A stretch of 64,000 nt of DNA from JABWBD01 sp040768665 (GTDB lineage Bacteria > Planctomycetota > Planctomycetia > Pirellulales > Thermoguttaceae), in NCBI GenBank assembly GCA_040768665.1, contig JAXGMN010000035.1, positions 78,209 through 142,208 on the forward strand. Reading direction: 5' to 3'. The position numbers and the translations under genes were made by a program. Position 1 is the stretch's first letter. The number at the start of each line of letters is the position of its first letter. This document shows, piece after piece, positions 34,901 through 44,923 of this stretch. Under the pieces are notes generated by a model, which was not told the origin of the DNA, did not search any database, and worked only from the letters and a program-made list of their open reading frames with translations.

Positions 34901-35770
34901 CTATGGCAGGAACGCCTTCAGGTGCGCGACGTCGCCGCCGGCGAGTTCCAAGGCGCGCTGAAAGAAAGGCGTCGCCCGTGGTGCTTCGCCATCGCAGTGA
35001 AGCATGACCCCCAGAAGAAAAAGGAGATCCGCATTGTCGGGCTCGTCCAAACCGGCCTGGGCGAGGGCATCGATGTGCGCCTGCTTGGCCATCCGGTTCG
35101 CGCCATAGAGGATGTCGACTCGGAAGTTGGAACGTGGCCATCCGGGGTCCAGCTCCAGCCCGCGCTTGATCGCCCGGGCTGCCCATTCGTACCGCCCCGA
35201 CGCGACCAGGGCAAATCCCTGGCGGAACCATGCATCGGCCAAAAGCGGGGCCGCCTTGACGGCTTCCTTGTAGCGGAGGTAGGCGGTGGTGAACTTCTGA
35301 TCGAGGAATTGGGCGTCGCCGAATTCAATGAACCGCCGGCCTAACGCTACCGAACGGGCATTGCTCGCCCGCGGCACGGCCGGCTCCTCGTCGGCGTCCG
35401 CTTTGTTCTCCGGTACCACGATAACGTTCGTGTTCGGACGAATCTGCGGCGCGACGCCCATCATCCGTTTCATCACTTCCGGACCATAGAGCGTTTCAGC
35501 GGGCAGATGTAGCGGGGCCCCCGACCAGTAGTTGAAGTGCGGTGGCGGATAGAGATAACCGGGCGGATACGCATAGTACGGATCATAGCCGTAGGGATAC
35601 GCATACCAGCCGGGACCGTACTGGACCGTGCCAATCGTCAGGCCCCCGGAAGGCGGCAGAAGACCGTGCCCTAAGCGGAACCCGACTGCCAACCGGCCGG
35701 CGAACAAGGTCGGTGCCGTCGAGAGGGACATAACCGCAGCCAGTGCCAGGATTGTTGTCGTCCGTTGCAT
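34901..35770 (-). CDS. Secreted TPR protein with Tyr/Pro-rich segment
   Basis: 289 residues. Signal peptide (1-24, PTLFAG), a Gly/Tyr/Pro-rich stretch at about 40-80 (YAYPYGYDPYYAYPPGYLYP), a linker, and C-terminal TPR helices at about 140-285 (YLRYKEAVKAAPLLADAWFR, GLELDPGW). Ribosome binding site GGAGG is 7 bases before the ATG. The Tyr/Pro segment followed by TPRs resembles planctomycete envelope proteins; compare the gene at 59149-61062, which has the same general plan. Function unknown. Confidence 0.7.
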   Translation of the reverse strand: MQRTTTILALAAVMSLSTAPTLFAGRLAVGFRLGHGLLPPSGGLTIGTVQYGPGWYAYPYGYDPYYAYPPGYLYPPPHFNYWSGAPLHLPAETLYGPEVMKRMMGVAPQIRPNTNVIVVPENKADADEEPAVPRASNARSVALGRRFIEFGDAQFLDQKFTTAYLRYKEAVKAAPLLADAWFRQGFALVASGRYEWAARAIKRGLELDPGWPRSNFRVDILYGANRMAKQAHIDALAQAGLDEPDNADLLFLLGVMLHCDGEAPRATPFFQRALELAGGDVAHLKAFLP

Positions 35771-35834
35771 TGCATTTCCTCCCTCTGTGGGAAAGACCGA
35801 ATGCCGATCGAACAGTCCGGCCGCTAAACGGGTG

Positions 35835-35931
35835 TGATGAAAAACGGGACGGGCTCCGCAAGACCTTGTATCTTCGTATCATCCGTCCCATTCACCCACC
35901 ACGAATTGCGGTGGCCGTCCCATTTTCATCA
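35835..35931. repeat. Palindromic element, family G, copy 2 (full)
   Basis: GATGAAAAACGGGACGGGCT on the left and GGCCGTCCCATTTTCATC on the right. The interior CCGCAAGACCTTGTATCTTC is shared with the copies at 1975 and 3336. Confidence 0.85.
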
Positions 35932-36044
35932 GACCACCGCTGGACGGCAGCCGAACCGATTCGGCCTCCAGTGGAAGTATCACCGGTTTGGGCGGGGGAT
36001 GCAAGCGAATTTCCTCGGAAAGCAATACTTGCCTGCGCCGGAGA

Positions 36045-37310
36045 TCATTCGCGGTCGGTGGCCAGCCGTATGGCGATTCGGCATGCCTGCCGGAACTGAC
36101 TGAGATTCAGCCGCTCCTCGGTGGTATGCGGGTTTTCCTGGCCACAGCCGAGGCTGACTGTCGGAATCCCGCGCGCCGTCATCCAATTGGCATCGAGACC
36201 GCCGTTGGAAATTGCCCGCAACGGCTCTCCACCGGCTGCCCGTACGGCGGCCTCTGCCGCCAAAATGGAGGGGTCGTTGTCAGCGAGCCGGAACGCCTCA
36301 TAGTCCAATCGGCCATCGATCTCGACTCGCCCCGTGGAATCAGCAACATTGCGGACTTCGCGCGCGGCGTCGCGGAACGCGTGCTCGATCGCCCGGACAA
36401 TTTTCCGGCGAAACACCGGATCGTGACTGCGGGCCTCGGCACGGAGTTCGACAAAGGGAGTGACGACATTGGTCGCATCGCCGCCGCGGATCACGCCCAC
36501 GTTGCTTGTTCCTCGGCGACCGTCTTGTTCCACAAGTCCGTGCCAACCATTTTCGTGGAGGCGAGCGACGGCGAGCGAGGCGATCGCAATCGCACTGACC
36601 CCTTTTTCCGGAACATTGCCGGCGTGACTGGCGATACCGTGAACGCGTATGTCCATTCGGTAACCGCCGGTGGCTCCGATGGTGATCTTTTCCGGCGAGC
36701 CGCCGTCGAAATTGAACGCCAGCCGCGGCTTGCCAAGCATGCCCATTTGAAGGTTCCGGGCGCCGAACAGGCCAACCTCCTCCTGTACCGTCCAAAGAAA
36801 CGTCAGCGGCGGGTGGGGCAGACCGCGGCGGAGGATTTCCAGCGCGGTATGGAGAACGACTGCAACGCCGGCACGGTCATCCGCGCCCAAGGCGGTCGTC
36901 TTCTCCCTGGGAGCCACGTAGTCGCCCCGGACGACGGGGCGGGCTCCCTCGCAAAGCGGCACCGTGTCCATATGGGCCATGAGGAGACGGCGCGGGCCAC
37001 GATACGTTCCCGGCAGTTTCAAGACGAGATTGCCGGCTTCGCCACCGAGTGGAGTACGGCGATGTGCTCGATCAGTGCGAACGGCTTCGTTTGGTGCTCC
37101 CGCCTCAAGCAGTCGCCGACGGATGAACTGAGCAACCGCTGCCTCGTGCCCGCTTCGGCCGGGAATTGCCAGGAGTTCGAGGACCAATCGTTGGGATTGT
37201 CTCAGATCGGGCTCGATGGCTTTCGCCGCCTGGTCGTCAGGGGCCGTAGTCGATGCCGGTGGAGACTTGTGGTGTTGTGGCACTGGGTTGCCCAGGTTCA
37301 AGAAACGCAC
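36045..37310 (-). CDS. M20-family metallopeptidase (PepT-like)
   Basis: About 421 residues if the GTG at 37310 is used; the true start is uncertain because no good ribosome binding site is seen and conserved sequence starts near RLVLELLAIPGRSGHE. Zinc-site words are MAHMDTVP, TALGADDRAGVA, LWTVQEEVGLFGA, FNFDGG and GQENPHTTEE, in the M20 order, with the dimerisation domain between. M20 enzymes release amino acids from peptides or deacylate. There is no signal peptide, so it is cytoplasmic. The hairpin at 37307-37337 overlaps the proposed start. Confidence 0.88.
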   Translation of the reverse strand: MRFLNLGNPVPQHHKSPPASTTAPDDQAAKAIEPDLRQSQRLVLELLAIPGRSGHEAAVAQFIRRRLLEAGAPNEAVRTDRAHRRTPLGGEAGNLVLKLPGTYRGPRRLLMAHMDTVPLCEGARPVVRGDYVAPREKTTALGADDRAGVAVVLHTALEILRRGLPHPPLTFLWTVQEEVGLFGARNLQMGMLGKPRLAFNFDGGSPEKITIGATGGYRMDIRVHGIASHAGNVPEKGVSAIAIASLAVARLHENGWHGLVEQDGRRGTSNVGVIRGGDATNVVTPFVELRAEARSHDPVFRRKIVRAIEHAFRDAAREVRNVADSTGRVEIDGRLDYEAFRLADNDPSILAAEAAVRAAGGEPLRAISNGGLDANWMTARGIPTVSLGCGQENPHTTEERLNLSQFRQACRIAIRLATDRE

Positions 37311-37337
37311 GCCGCCGGAAACACTCCGGCGGCGTGC
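37307..37337 (-). terminator. Perfect 12-bp hairpin after the EF-hand gene
   Basis: GCACGCCGCCGG / CCGGCGGCGTGC with a 7-base loop, 27 bases past the EF-hand stop. On the minus strand it is followed by GTTTCTTG, a weak T-tract. It probably ends the EF-hand transcript and may insulate the peptidase gene. Confidence 0.55.
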
Positions 37338-37364
37338 AGGGAGGGGGGACGTTAAAGATTCAGC

Positions 37365-37889
37365 CTACTGCTGCTTCTTGGCCCGGGCTTTCCTTGCACC
37401 CGGCTTGCCCGCCCTTTTCGCCTTCGCCTGGCCTTCCTTGAACTCTTCGAGGGTGACCTTCTTGTCGCCGTTCTTGTCCATCTTTTCGAACATCTGCTGG
37501 GCCCTGTCGAGTTGGGCGGCGTCTTTGCGTTTGCCCTTGAACTCCTCCGCGGTCAAGACGCCGTCGTTGTCCTGGTCCATCGACATGAAGCGGGCTTCGA
37601 TCGGCTTGTTCTTGAACTCGACGATGCACACACTGCCGTTGGCGTCCTTGTCGAGCAACTTGAAGATAGCCTCCTGCCTCGCATCGCCTTTTCTGCCCTT
37701 GAATTCGTCCAGCGACAACTTCTCATCGCCATCCTTGTCCATCTTCTTGAACTGCTCCTCAGCCGCCTTGCTCTGCTTTTCCTGAGCGTCTTTCTTCTTG
37801 GCAGCGGCGTCGTCCTGCGCCCATGCATTACCGGCAACGACCAGGCAGGCAACCACGGCAGCAAGCCACAGCGAGCAATTTCTGAACAT
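37365..37889 (-). CDS. Secreted EF-hand calcium-binding protein
   Basis: 174 residues from ATG 37889, which has AGGAGGTTC upstream; an in-frame extension to 38033 is not supported. Signal peptide to about residue 24 (GNAWAQ), then a Lys/Ala/Glu-rich helix and four EF-hand loops: DKDGDEKLSLDEF, DKDANGSVCIVEF, DQDNDGVLTAEEF and DKNGDKKVTLEEF. The C-terminus is a Lys/Arg/Ala tail. Likely a periplasmic calcium binder; no partner is obvious. Confidence 0.88.
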   Translation of the reverse strand: MFRNCSLWLAAVVACLVVAGNAWAQDDAAAKKKDAQEKQSKAAEEQFKKMDKDGDEKLSLDEFKGRKGDARQEAIFKLLDKDANGSVCIVEFKNKPIEARFMSMDQDNDGVLTAEEFKGKRKDAAQLDRAQQMFEKMDKNGDKKVTLEEFKEGQAKAKRAGKPGARKARAKKQQ

Positions 37890-38237
37890 GTGAACCTCCT
37901 CAACAACTCGGTGGAAACTCTCAAGCCCGGACTTCACGCAAGTACGGGCAACATACGCCTTCTCCGAGCGCCTACTAGAACACCGGTCCAAGACGAAGTA
38001 AAGGCCCCCGGGCGGTTTTCGCATGACCGGCACTGCGCTGGCTGGTCAAAATCAAGAGAGACCTGCCAAATCCATGAAACCCGACTCCGGTCCCGAGGTT
38101 TCGCAGAATACCCGGTCTGTCACAAAGATTGCGCTACGGAGGGGGTAAGCACGTTTTTCCCGGAAATGGTTGGATCGCAAACCGAACTGCCGAGATGGCA
38201 GTTCGGCGCGGAGGTTTTTCGCCCAGGCGATGGCTTC
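37890..38237. other. 348-base gap with a terminator-like hairpin
   Basis: The only clear structure is CCGAACTGCC-GAGAT-GGCAGTTCGG (38182-38206), a perfect 10-bp stem. On the minus strand it follows the isomerase stop by 31 bases and precedes TTTGCG, so it probably ends that transcript. Confidence 0.55.
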
Positions 38238-39119
38238 TCAACGGGCCTTCGGCGGGTTTGGGCCCGACATGCCGATCCGCTGCGCCACCGCTTCGAGGAA
38301 TGTTCTCGCTTCCGCGGCCGCTTGGTCTGGATTCTCAACGTAGGGATAGAGCTCGACCGTCACCCATCCCGGGTAGCCGCTGGCCACGATCTCACGGAGC
38401 ACGGCCTCAAAGTCGATGCATCCCGCGGCCGGGGATCAGATGGGCGTGGACGCGTGAGGGGGCGATGTCTTCCAGATGATAGTGTCTTGTTTGAGAGGCC
38501 ATCCGCGGAATCCAGGTTTCCGGATCCTCTCCGACGCAGTAGGCGTGGCCGATGTCGAAATTCAGTCCGACCCGCGGCGAATCGACGCGGCCGGCGAACT
38601 CGAGGTACTGCTCGAACCGCTCGATCAGCAATCCGGGTTCCGGCTCGATGAGCAGGTCGACTCCGATCTGCTGTGCGACCTCGACGCAGGGCATGAATTC
38701 GTCGTAGAACAATCGTGCCGCATCCTTCCACGACTGTTCCGGCCCCAGCGGGCCGCCCGGTTCGGTCTGAACCGCCGGGGCGCCCAGTTCCCCGGCCAGA
38801 CGCAGTGCCCGCTTGGTGTGCTCCCGCCGGATCGCACGGTAATGCGCATCGGGCTCGATCCAGGAAGGGTGCCAGTACGGCTGCCTGGGATCGGCCACGG
38901 CATTCATCATGAACCCGTTGATATTGGAGATTGCCAGGGCATGCTGCTCGAGGCAACCTGAATGGCCTGCTTTCGCTCCTCCAACAGTCCCGCGGGCCAG
39001 GCGTGCGGCACGTCGGCCAGCAACTCGATCCCTCGGTAGCCCAACGACGCGACCCTGCGGATCGCTTCTTCGACCGAGTAGTGCATGTAGGCATTCGAAC
39101 TAAAAGCCAGCTTCATCAT
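38238..39119 (-). pseudogene. Sugar phosphate isomerase/epimerase (xylose-isomerase-like TIM barrel), two frameshifts
   Basis: The conserved protein is spread over two frames. MMKLAFSSNAYMHYSVEEAI, then GYRGIELLADVPHAWP (39119 to about 38960) is in the first. NGFMMNAVADPRQPYWHPSW, then PAVQTEPGGP, DLLIEPEPGLLI and GLNFDIGHAYCVGEDPE (to about 38418) is in the second. The first frame then resumes as IDFEAVLREIVASGYPGWVT and VELYPYVENPDQAAAEAR to the stop at 38238. The two single-base shifts cancel, so N- and C-terminal parts share a frame over a 293-codon span, the normal length. The family isomerises or epimerises sugars in the cytoplasm. GGGAG precedes the start, next to a G-rich tandem repeat. 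Confidence 0.82.
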
Positions 39120-39129
39120 CCTGCTCCCA

Positions 39130-39200
39130 CTTATCTCTTATCCCTTATCTCTTATCCCTTATCCCTTATCCCTTATCCCTTATCCCTTATCCCTTATCCC
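39130..39200 (-). repeat. Heptanucleotide tandem repeat, ten units
   Basis: Ten head-to-tail copies of CTTATCC (two units end in T), i.e. GGGATAA on the minus strand, fill the space between the permease stop (39205) and the ribosome binding site of the isomerase gene. On the sense strand of that gene it gives eight or more GGG tracts spaced by four bases. Confidence 0.95.
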
Positions 39201-39204
39201 ACCC

Positions 39205-40041
39205 TCAACTGCTTGCACTTCGATAACTCACCAGCGCCCGGTTGAACACCCATCGCGAGGCCACGAGGCTGCCGGCCGTTGCGAGAATCGCGAACAGCGG
39301 CAGAAACCAGTCTTCCAGGTCGTGCGGATCGAGCGGCCGCACCAGCATTCTCGCGGGCACGTTCACGACAACCAGCACCGGGATGATGAAGGTGAAAAAC
39401 CATCGCAAGGGCGTGCCGAACGCGCCGCGGTAGATTTCCATCGGATAGCGGGAGAAATTGGTGATATAGAACCAGAAGTCGTAGAGCGTCTGATTCCGTC
39501 CCAGCCAGACGCTCGTGGAAGCCAGCGTGAACATGAGGCTGTACAATATCGCGACGCCGCACACCACGTAAACCGGGTACAACACGAACTGCACCGGCCC
39601 CGGCGAGTAGCCGATCCGGGTGAGGGAATAGCCGAGCAGCACCAGTCCGACGACGAAGTTGCCCATCGAAGCCCATTCGATCCGGTTGAGCGACACCAGG
39701 AACTGCGTGTCGATCGGTTTGAGCAGCGCGAAGTCGAGCGAACCGGTGCGGATCAACTCGCCGAACTCGTCGGCATTCGTCATGAAGAAGGCCTGGACCA
39801 GGCTGTTCACCAGCAAAGTCGTTGCGAGAAAGACGAAGAACTCGTACTTCCCCCATCCGCTTCCGGCTCCCAGCATCGGCGTGTACTCGAAAATCAGCAC
39901 GTAGAAGCCCAGGTTCATGAAGATCCACGACATCGACGAAAAGGCCTCGATCAGGAAATTGCCGCGGAAGGTCATGTCGCGGACGAGGCTGTTGCGGGCG
40001 AATGTGAGCAGGACGCGGAGATAGGAAGGGTGCTCGCTCAT
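39205..40041 (-). CDS. ABC-2 type permease (DUF990-like), second subunit
   Basis: 278 residues from ATG 40041 with six hydrophobic segments and the amphipathic start LRVLLTFARNSLVRDMTFRG typical of this permease family. Characteristic words are FFMTNADEFGELIRTGSLDFALLKPIDTQF and TLYDFWFYITNFSRYPMEIY. It starts 4 bases after the other permease gene ends, so the pair is co-translated and probably heterodimeric. With the ATPase at 40880 it forms an exporter; the substrate is unknown. Confidence 0.87.
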   Translation of the reverse strand: MSEHPSYLRVLLTFARNSLVRDMTFRGNFLIEAFSSMSWIFMNLGFYVLIFEYTPMLGAGSGWGKYEFFVFLATTLLVNSLVQAFFMTNADEFGELIRTGSLDFALLKPIDTQFLVSLNRIEWASMGNFVVGLVLLGYSLTRIGYSPGPVQFVLYPVYVVCGVAILYSLMFTLASTSVWLGRNQTLYDFWFYITNFSRYPMEIYRGAFGTPLRWFFTFIIPVLVVVNVPARMLVRPLDPHDLEDWFLPLFAILATAGSLVASRWVFNRALVSYRSASS

Positions 40042-40045
40042 GCGG

Positions 40046-40876
<831 letters not shown>

Positions 40877-40879
40877 CGG

Positions 40880-41902
40880 TCACTCCTCTTGAGCAGTTCC
40901 GGGACCTTGCCGACCTGGCGTTCGCCGGTTCGCCGCTGCGGGAAAAAATTCGCGATGATCTCTTCCAGCGGCGGGTCCTCCACGCTCACGTCTTCCACCG
41001 CGTAGCTGCCAAGCAGTCCGCTGAGCACGTCGGGCACGAGGCGACGCGCGACGCGGATCTGCTCGCGGCGGTCCCTCCGAGATCACCTGCCCGAACCGTG
41101 GCAGGTCAGCGGGAATCCGGCCGTCGGCGAACTGAAGCGAAACGAGCTTCTCGCCGCCGTAGCGGTTTACGATGCCGCTGAGCGAGCCGTCGTAAATGAT
41201 CCGCCCCGCCGCAATAATCACCACCCGCCGACAAAGCGCCAGCACGTCCTTCATATAGTGGCTGGTGAGAAGAATGGTGATCTTGCGGATTTCCTGGTAG
41301 TGGCGCAAGAAGCTCTGGATGTTGTATTGGGCGATCACGTCGAGCCCGATCGTCGGCTCGTCCAGAAAAAGCACGTCCGGCGAATGGAGCAGGGCGGCGA
41401 TCAGTTCCATCTTCATCCGTTCGCCGAGGGAGAGTTCCCGCACCGGCTGCAAGAGAAGATGGCGGACGTCCAACAGCGCGGTCAGTTCGTCGCGGCTCTG
41501 CTCGAATCGCGAAGGCTCGATCCGGTAGATCTGCTGGTGCAGGCGAAAGGACTCCGCCGCCGGGAGGTCCCACCAAAGCTGGTTTTTTTGCCCCATCACC
41601 AGAGCGAAACGGCGACGGTAGGCATTTTCGCGCTTCCAGGGAACGTGGCCCAAGACACGAGCCTCGCCGCCTGTGGGGCTAATCACCCCGGAGAGGAGTT
41701 TGAGGGTGGTCGTCTTCCCCGCGCCGTTCGGCCCCAGAAAGGCGGCGAACTCCCCCTGTTCGATCAACAGATCGATTCCGCGGACCGCCTCGACCGTGCG
41801 ATACCGCCGACGCGCGAGCCCGCGGATCGAGGCCCAAAGTCCCTCGCTCTTCTGATATATCCGGTAGGACTTGGCCAGTCCCTTGATCTCGACGACGGGC
41901 AT
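40880..41902 (-). CDS. ABC transporter ATP-binding protein, C-terminus out of frame
   Basis: 340 residues from ATG 41902 (TTG 41929 is an alternative). Walker A GPNGAGKTTTL, Q-loop VMGQKNQLWW, signature LSLGERMKME, Walker B DVLFLDEPTIGLD, H-loop TSHYMKD. After about residue 285 (FGQVISEG) the product turns into Arg/Ala/Pro-rich nonsense. The family-like C-terminus (RVARRLVPDVLSGLLGSYAV, then VEDPPLEEIIANFF) is found in the next frame, 41070 down to about 40915. A single-base indel near 41078 explains this. The catalytic domain is unaffected, so it may still work with its two permeases. Confidence 0.85.
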   Translation of the reverse strand: MPVVEIKGLAKSYRIYQKSEGLWASIRGLARRRYRTVEAVRGIDLLIEQGEFAAFLGPNGAGKTTTLKLLSGVISPTGGEARVLGHVPWKRENAYRRRFALVMGQKNQLWWDLPAAESFRLHQQIYRIEPSRFEQSRDELTALLDVRHLLLQPVRELSLGERMKMELIAALLHSPDVLFLDEPTIGLDVIAQYNIQSFLRHYQEIRKITILLTSHYMKDVLALCRRVVIIAAGRIIYDGSLSGIVNRYGGEKLVSLQFADGRIPADLPRFGQVISEGPPRADPRRASPRARRAQRTAWQLRGGRRERGGPAAGRDHREFFPAAANRRTPGRQGPGTAQEE

Positions 41903-41929
41903 TCGTGTCTTGCGGTCAAACTCCGGCAA

Positions 41930-42267
41930 CTGGAGCAGACCAGGTCTCCTGCGGTGGTCGAAGCGGCTTTTCTGCTAAAAACTCTATTCTACCCCACCTG
42001 AGGGAAAACAGAAGTGTCGTCGGTCAATCGGGCACGCGTCTGAGGGAATTCCCGGTACTTTGGAGTGCTCCGACTTGTCGGAGCTTTCGGTGCTGGTGAT
42101 GCCGCTTTTCTTTGGATCGGCGCGGAGCAGAAGTCGCGGCCTCGTTATGGCTCGCGCAGAATTGCCATACCCACGGCGCGCCTCCCTGCGCCGCCAACGC
42201 CCGACTGATGTCTTCGCAGCATGACCCCGTCCACCAACCCTCCCTCACGTCTCCAGAATTGGCGGAG
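41930..42267. other. 338-base gap with a small hairpin
   Basis: GCTCCGAC-TT-GTCGGAGC (42067-42084), a GC-rich hairpin of a type seen in planctomycete intergenic DNA. No gene. Confidence 0.55.
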
Positions 42268-44923
42268 TTACTTCACGAAATCAAGATCGATAAACAGCCC
42301 CGCCCCCGCGGCCGGATCCATTTTCTGGTTCGGCACAACCGGGTACCACAGGAAAGGCAGCGCGGGATCGTGCTCGCCCAGGAAGGTGTCCTTCCCAACC
42401 CTGTCGGCTTGATGCGCGTTCCGTTTCGCAAGGATCGCGTTGAGCTCGTCGCTCGCACCGCGTGGCTCGTAGTAAAACCGTTGGCAAGCGATCGGCACCA
42501 CCGGCAATCGGTTCAGGTACTTCCTTTCCGTCGCCGTCGAGCGAATCCGGTGTTTCCTCGCCATGATCGTTGACGTACATCCGCAAGCGCAAGATAGAGA
42601 ATCGTCGCCCGCCGCTGCGATTCTGCCGTGTAGATCTGAAAAATCTGGCTCCCATGCATCACCGACAGCCATCGCAGCAGACGAAATGGTCCATGCCTGG
42701 TTCCAGGACCATTTTGTGCGATATCTGGTACCAGAGCGGTCGAGAGGGATCGTAGGGGAGGATATCCTCGCTGGTTATCATTTCGCGGTTGTAGCCGCGC
42801 CGCTGGACGCCGTACGTCTCAAGGCCGGCCGTGGGGCCGTATCCACCATAGGCCGGATGCCGATCTGACTGCTGATCACCGCCGTCTCGTACTCCTCGGC
42901 CCGATTCCAGGCAATGCAGTAGTGCGGTCGAGGAGTTGACGGTTTCGCGTTCGCTCGAACGACAGCCAAGGAAAGCGCCATGGCAGCGGTTCGTCGTGGA
43001 ATCCATATCTGGCAAATCCCTCCGCCGGACCGTATTGCAGCCAGAAATATCGGCGCTGGTAGTCTGCCGCCAGCCACTCGGCATGCCTGGGCCGCTCGGC
43101 GGCCCAGTCTTCCAGGAATTCAAGGCAAACGCGAAGCTGTTCATTGCCTATGCCGGGCCGGCTGGTCGCCATGCGAAGCATCCTATTCAGCTCGGCATCC
43201 GCCAAGACCATCTCGGCGTAGGTTCTCCTGGAATACCGCAGCGAATTCTCGCCAAGGACGTGAAAAAGGCTCGACGCCGCGTCACCCGCGTCTGCAATGC
43301 CTGCTCCATCCATTGGCGAGGCGTTGCACCCATTGTCCCAACATTCCGAGGCGGAGGTTGAAATCCTCCACGACCCCTTTCGGCGGCAAGTTCATCAGCC
43401 TCGCGTCGACCTTCGTCACCGAATCGTACGGCCGGATTTCGCTCGTCCGGTGATGCGCGTGCGCCACGAACGTGAACGCGACAGCCGCCACGATGACTGC
43501 CGCCGGCACCCGCACGCGCGCCACGAATTGTCCTGCTGCCGGACCCGGCCAACAGCCGGCTGCTGATCAGGAGCGCTAACAGCATGGGGCGCCGCCCCCA
43601 GTTTCCATCCCAGGCCCAGGAAGAATACCCCGATGCCTATCCAGAACGCGAAGCAGGCCGTCAACACCGGGGCCAGCAGGGCAATGATCCGGCTGCGAAC
43701 GAACATGGAGCACGCCTGGCCGATCACCAACACCGAAACATAACCGAGTACGACAAGGGAGAACGGCCAACGGCTTCATCGCGTGCCGTTCGTCAGGCGG
43801 CATCACGAACCAGGCCGACGCGAACACGACCACGGCGACCGGCAGCAGGACCGCCGCCATGACGGCCAGCCGGCTCAGCCAGATCTCCCCGGCGACACGC
43901 CGTCGCGGGCCAACCAGAACCGGCGCTTGGTCCGCGCCGAACGTGTAGCCCGCCAACGCGCCGAAAACGCCACGAGGGCAGCCGACGTGATCGCGAGAAG
44001 GTCCTCGCCGGAACCGTGAATCGCCTTCATGAAATAGATGAAAGTCCCGCAACGGCCCACGTTGCGAGATATACGCTCCAATACACGAGCACCGGCGTTC
44101 GGACCTGTCGCCAGGCATGCCACACCAGCCTGATCGCACGGCCCCGGCGCGGCCGCGGCAGCGAGTCCCACGCGCCGGCAAAGGCGACCGGTCTTGCTTC
44201 GCCCCGCAGGAATCCCGGCAATACCCGCGGGCGGAGCGGCTGGCCCGTCCGGTACCAGACGCGCGCCAGCGGAACGCCGGTCGCCAGCACCGCTGCCGCC
44301 ACCGCAAGTCGGGGCCAGGCGGCCCTGGAATATGCCGTTGCGACCGCCGCGGTTCCGCCGCCGGTCGCCAGGTGGTGAAGTACGACCGTCACATAGGCAG
44401 CGGCACTGGCCATGGCGATTCCTGCGATCACCGCCCGCAACGGTTCGCGAAACAGCATCGATGCGATCAGTCCCCATGCCAGCCCTTCCAGAATCCCGAC
44501 CCCGGTAACACCGAAGGCGAACGATGCCTCCCGGGCGTTCGGAAAGCTGCCCAACCAGACGCCCGTCTCGATCCAGCCGACCGACCCCAGCAGCAGGCTG
44601 CTCAACACGACCCAACTCAGCTTCCCCCACAGGTAGCTGAACCAACCGACCGGCTTCGTGCGATGGAACACGAACGTGCCGGCGTCGACGTCCGCCGTCA
44701 GCAGGAGCGCGCAACTCGCCGCCGCATAGATCGCCGTCATGAACAGCGCCATGCCGAACCCGAAAGCAGTCCCCGGCGGCGAAATCATGTCGAACGACTC
44801 CATCGTCGCCAGCGACGCCTGCATGGTGATCAGCAGTGCGAAGATCCCGATACAAAACGTGTACCGTTCGGCCGCCTCGTGCCAGAGGATGCGGCGGTAG
44901 GCCCTGAGACTGAATGCGTTCAT
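42268..44923 (-). pseudogene. Large ABC-2 permease-like protein, multiply frameshifted
   Basis: ATG 44923 overlaps the ATPase stop by one base. The first 298 residues are open (MNAFSLRAYRRILWHEAAER, six or so TM helices, FVFHRTKPVGWFSYLWGKLS) until 44027. The protein then goes on in changing frames: YFMKAIHGSGEDLLAITSAA (about 44035), LAVMAAVLLPVAVVVFASAW (about 43860), FVRSRIIALLAPVLTACFAF (about 43690), MARVRVPAAVIVAAVAFTFV (43524), AEMVLADAELNRMLRMATSR (about 43200), MITSEDILPYDPSRPLWYQI (about 42780), and a tail to 42268. At least five shifts are needed to restore an open frame of about 880 residues. Large single-gene permeases following a GntR-ATPase pair are common in planctomycetes. 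Confidence 0.8.

Noticed and set aside
39130..39200. Possible CRISPR array
   Set aside because: The repeat is a contiguous 7-base tandem without spacers, and no cas genes are present.
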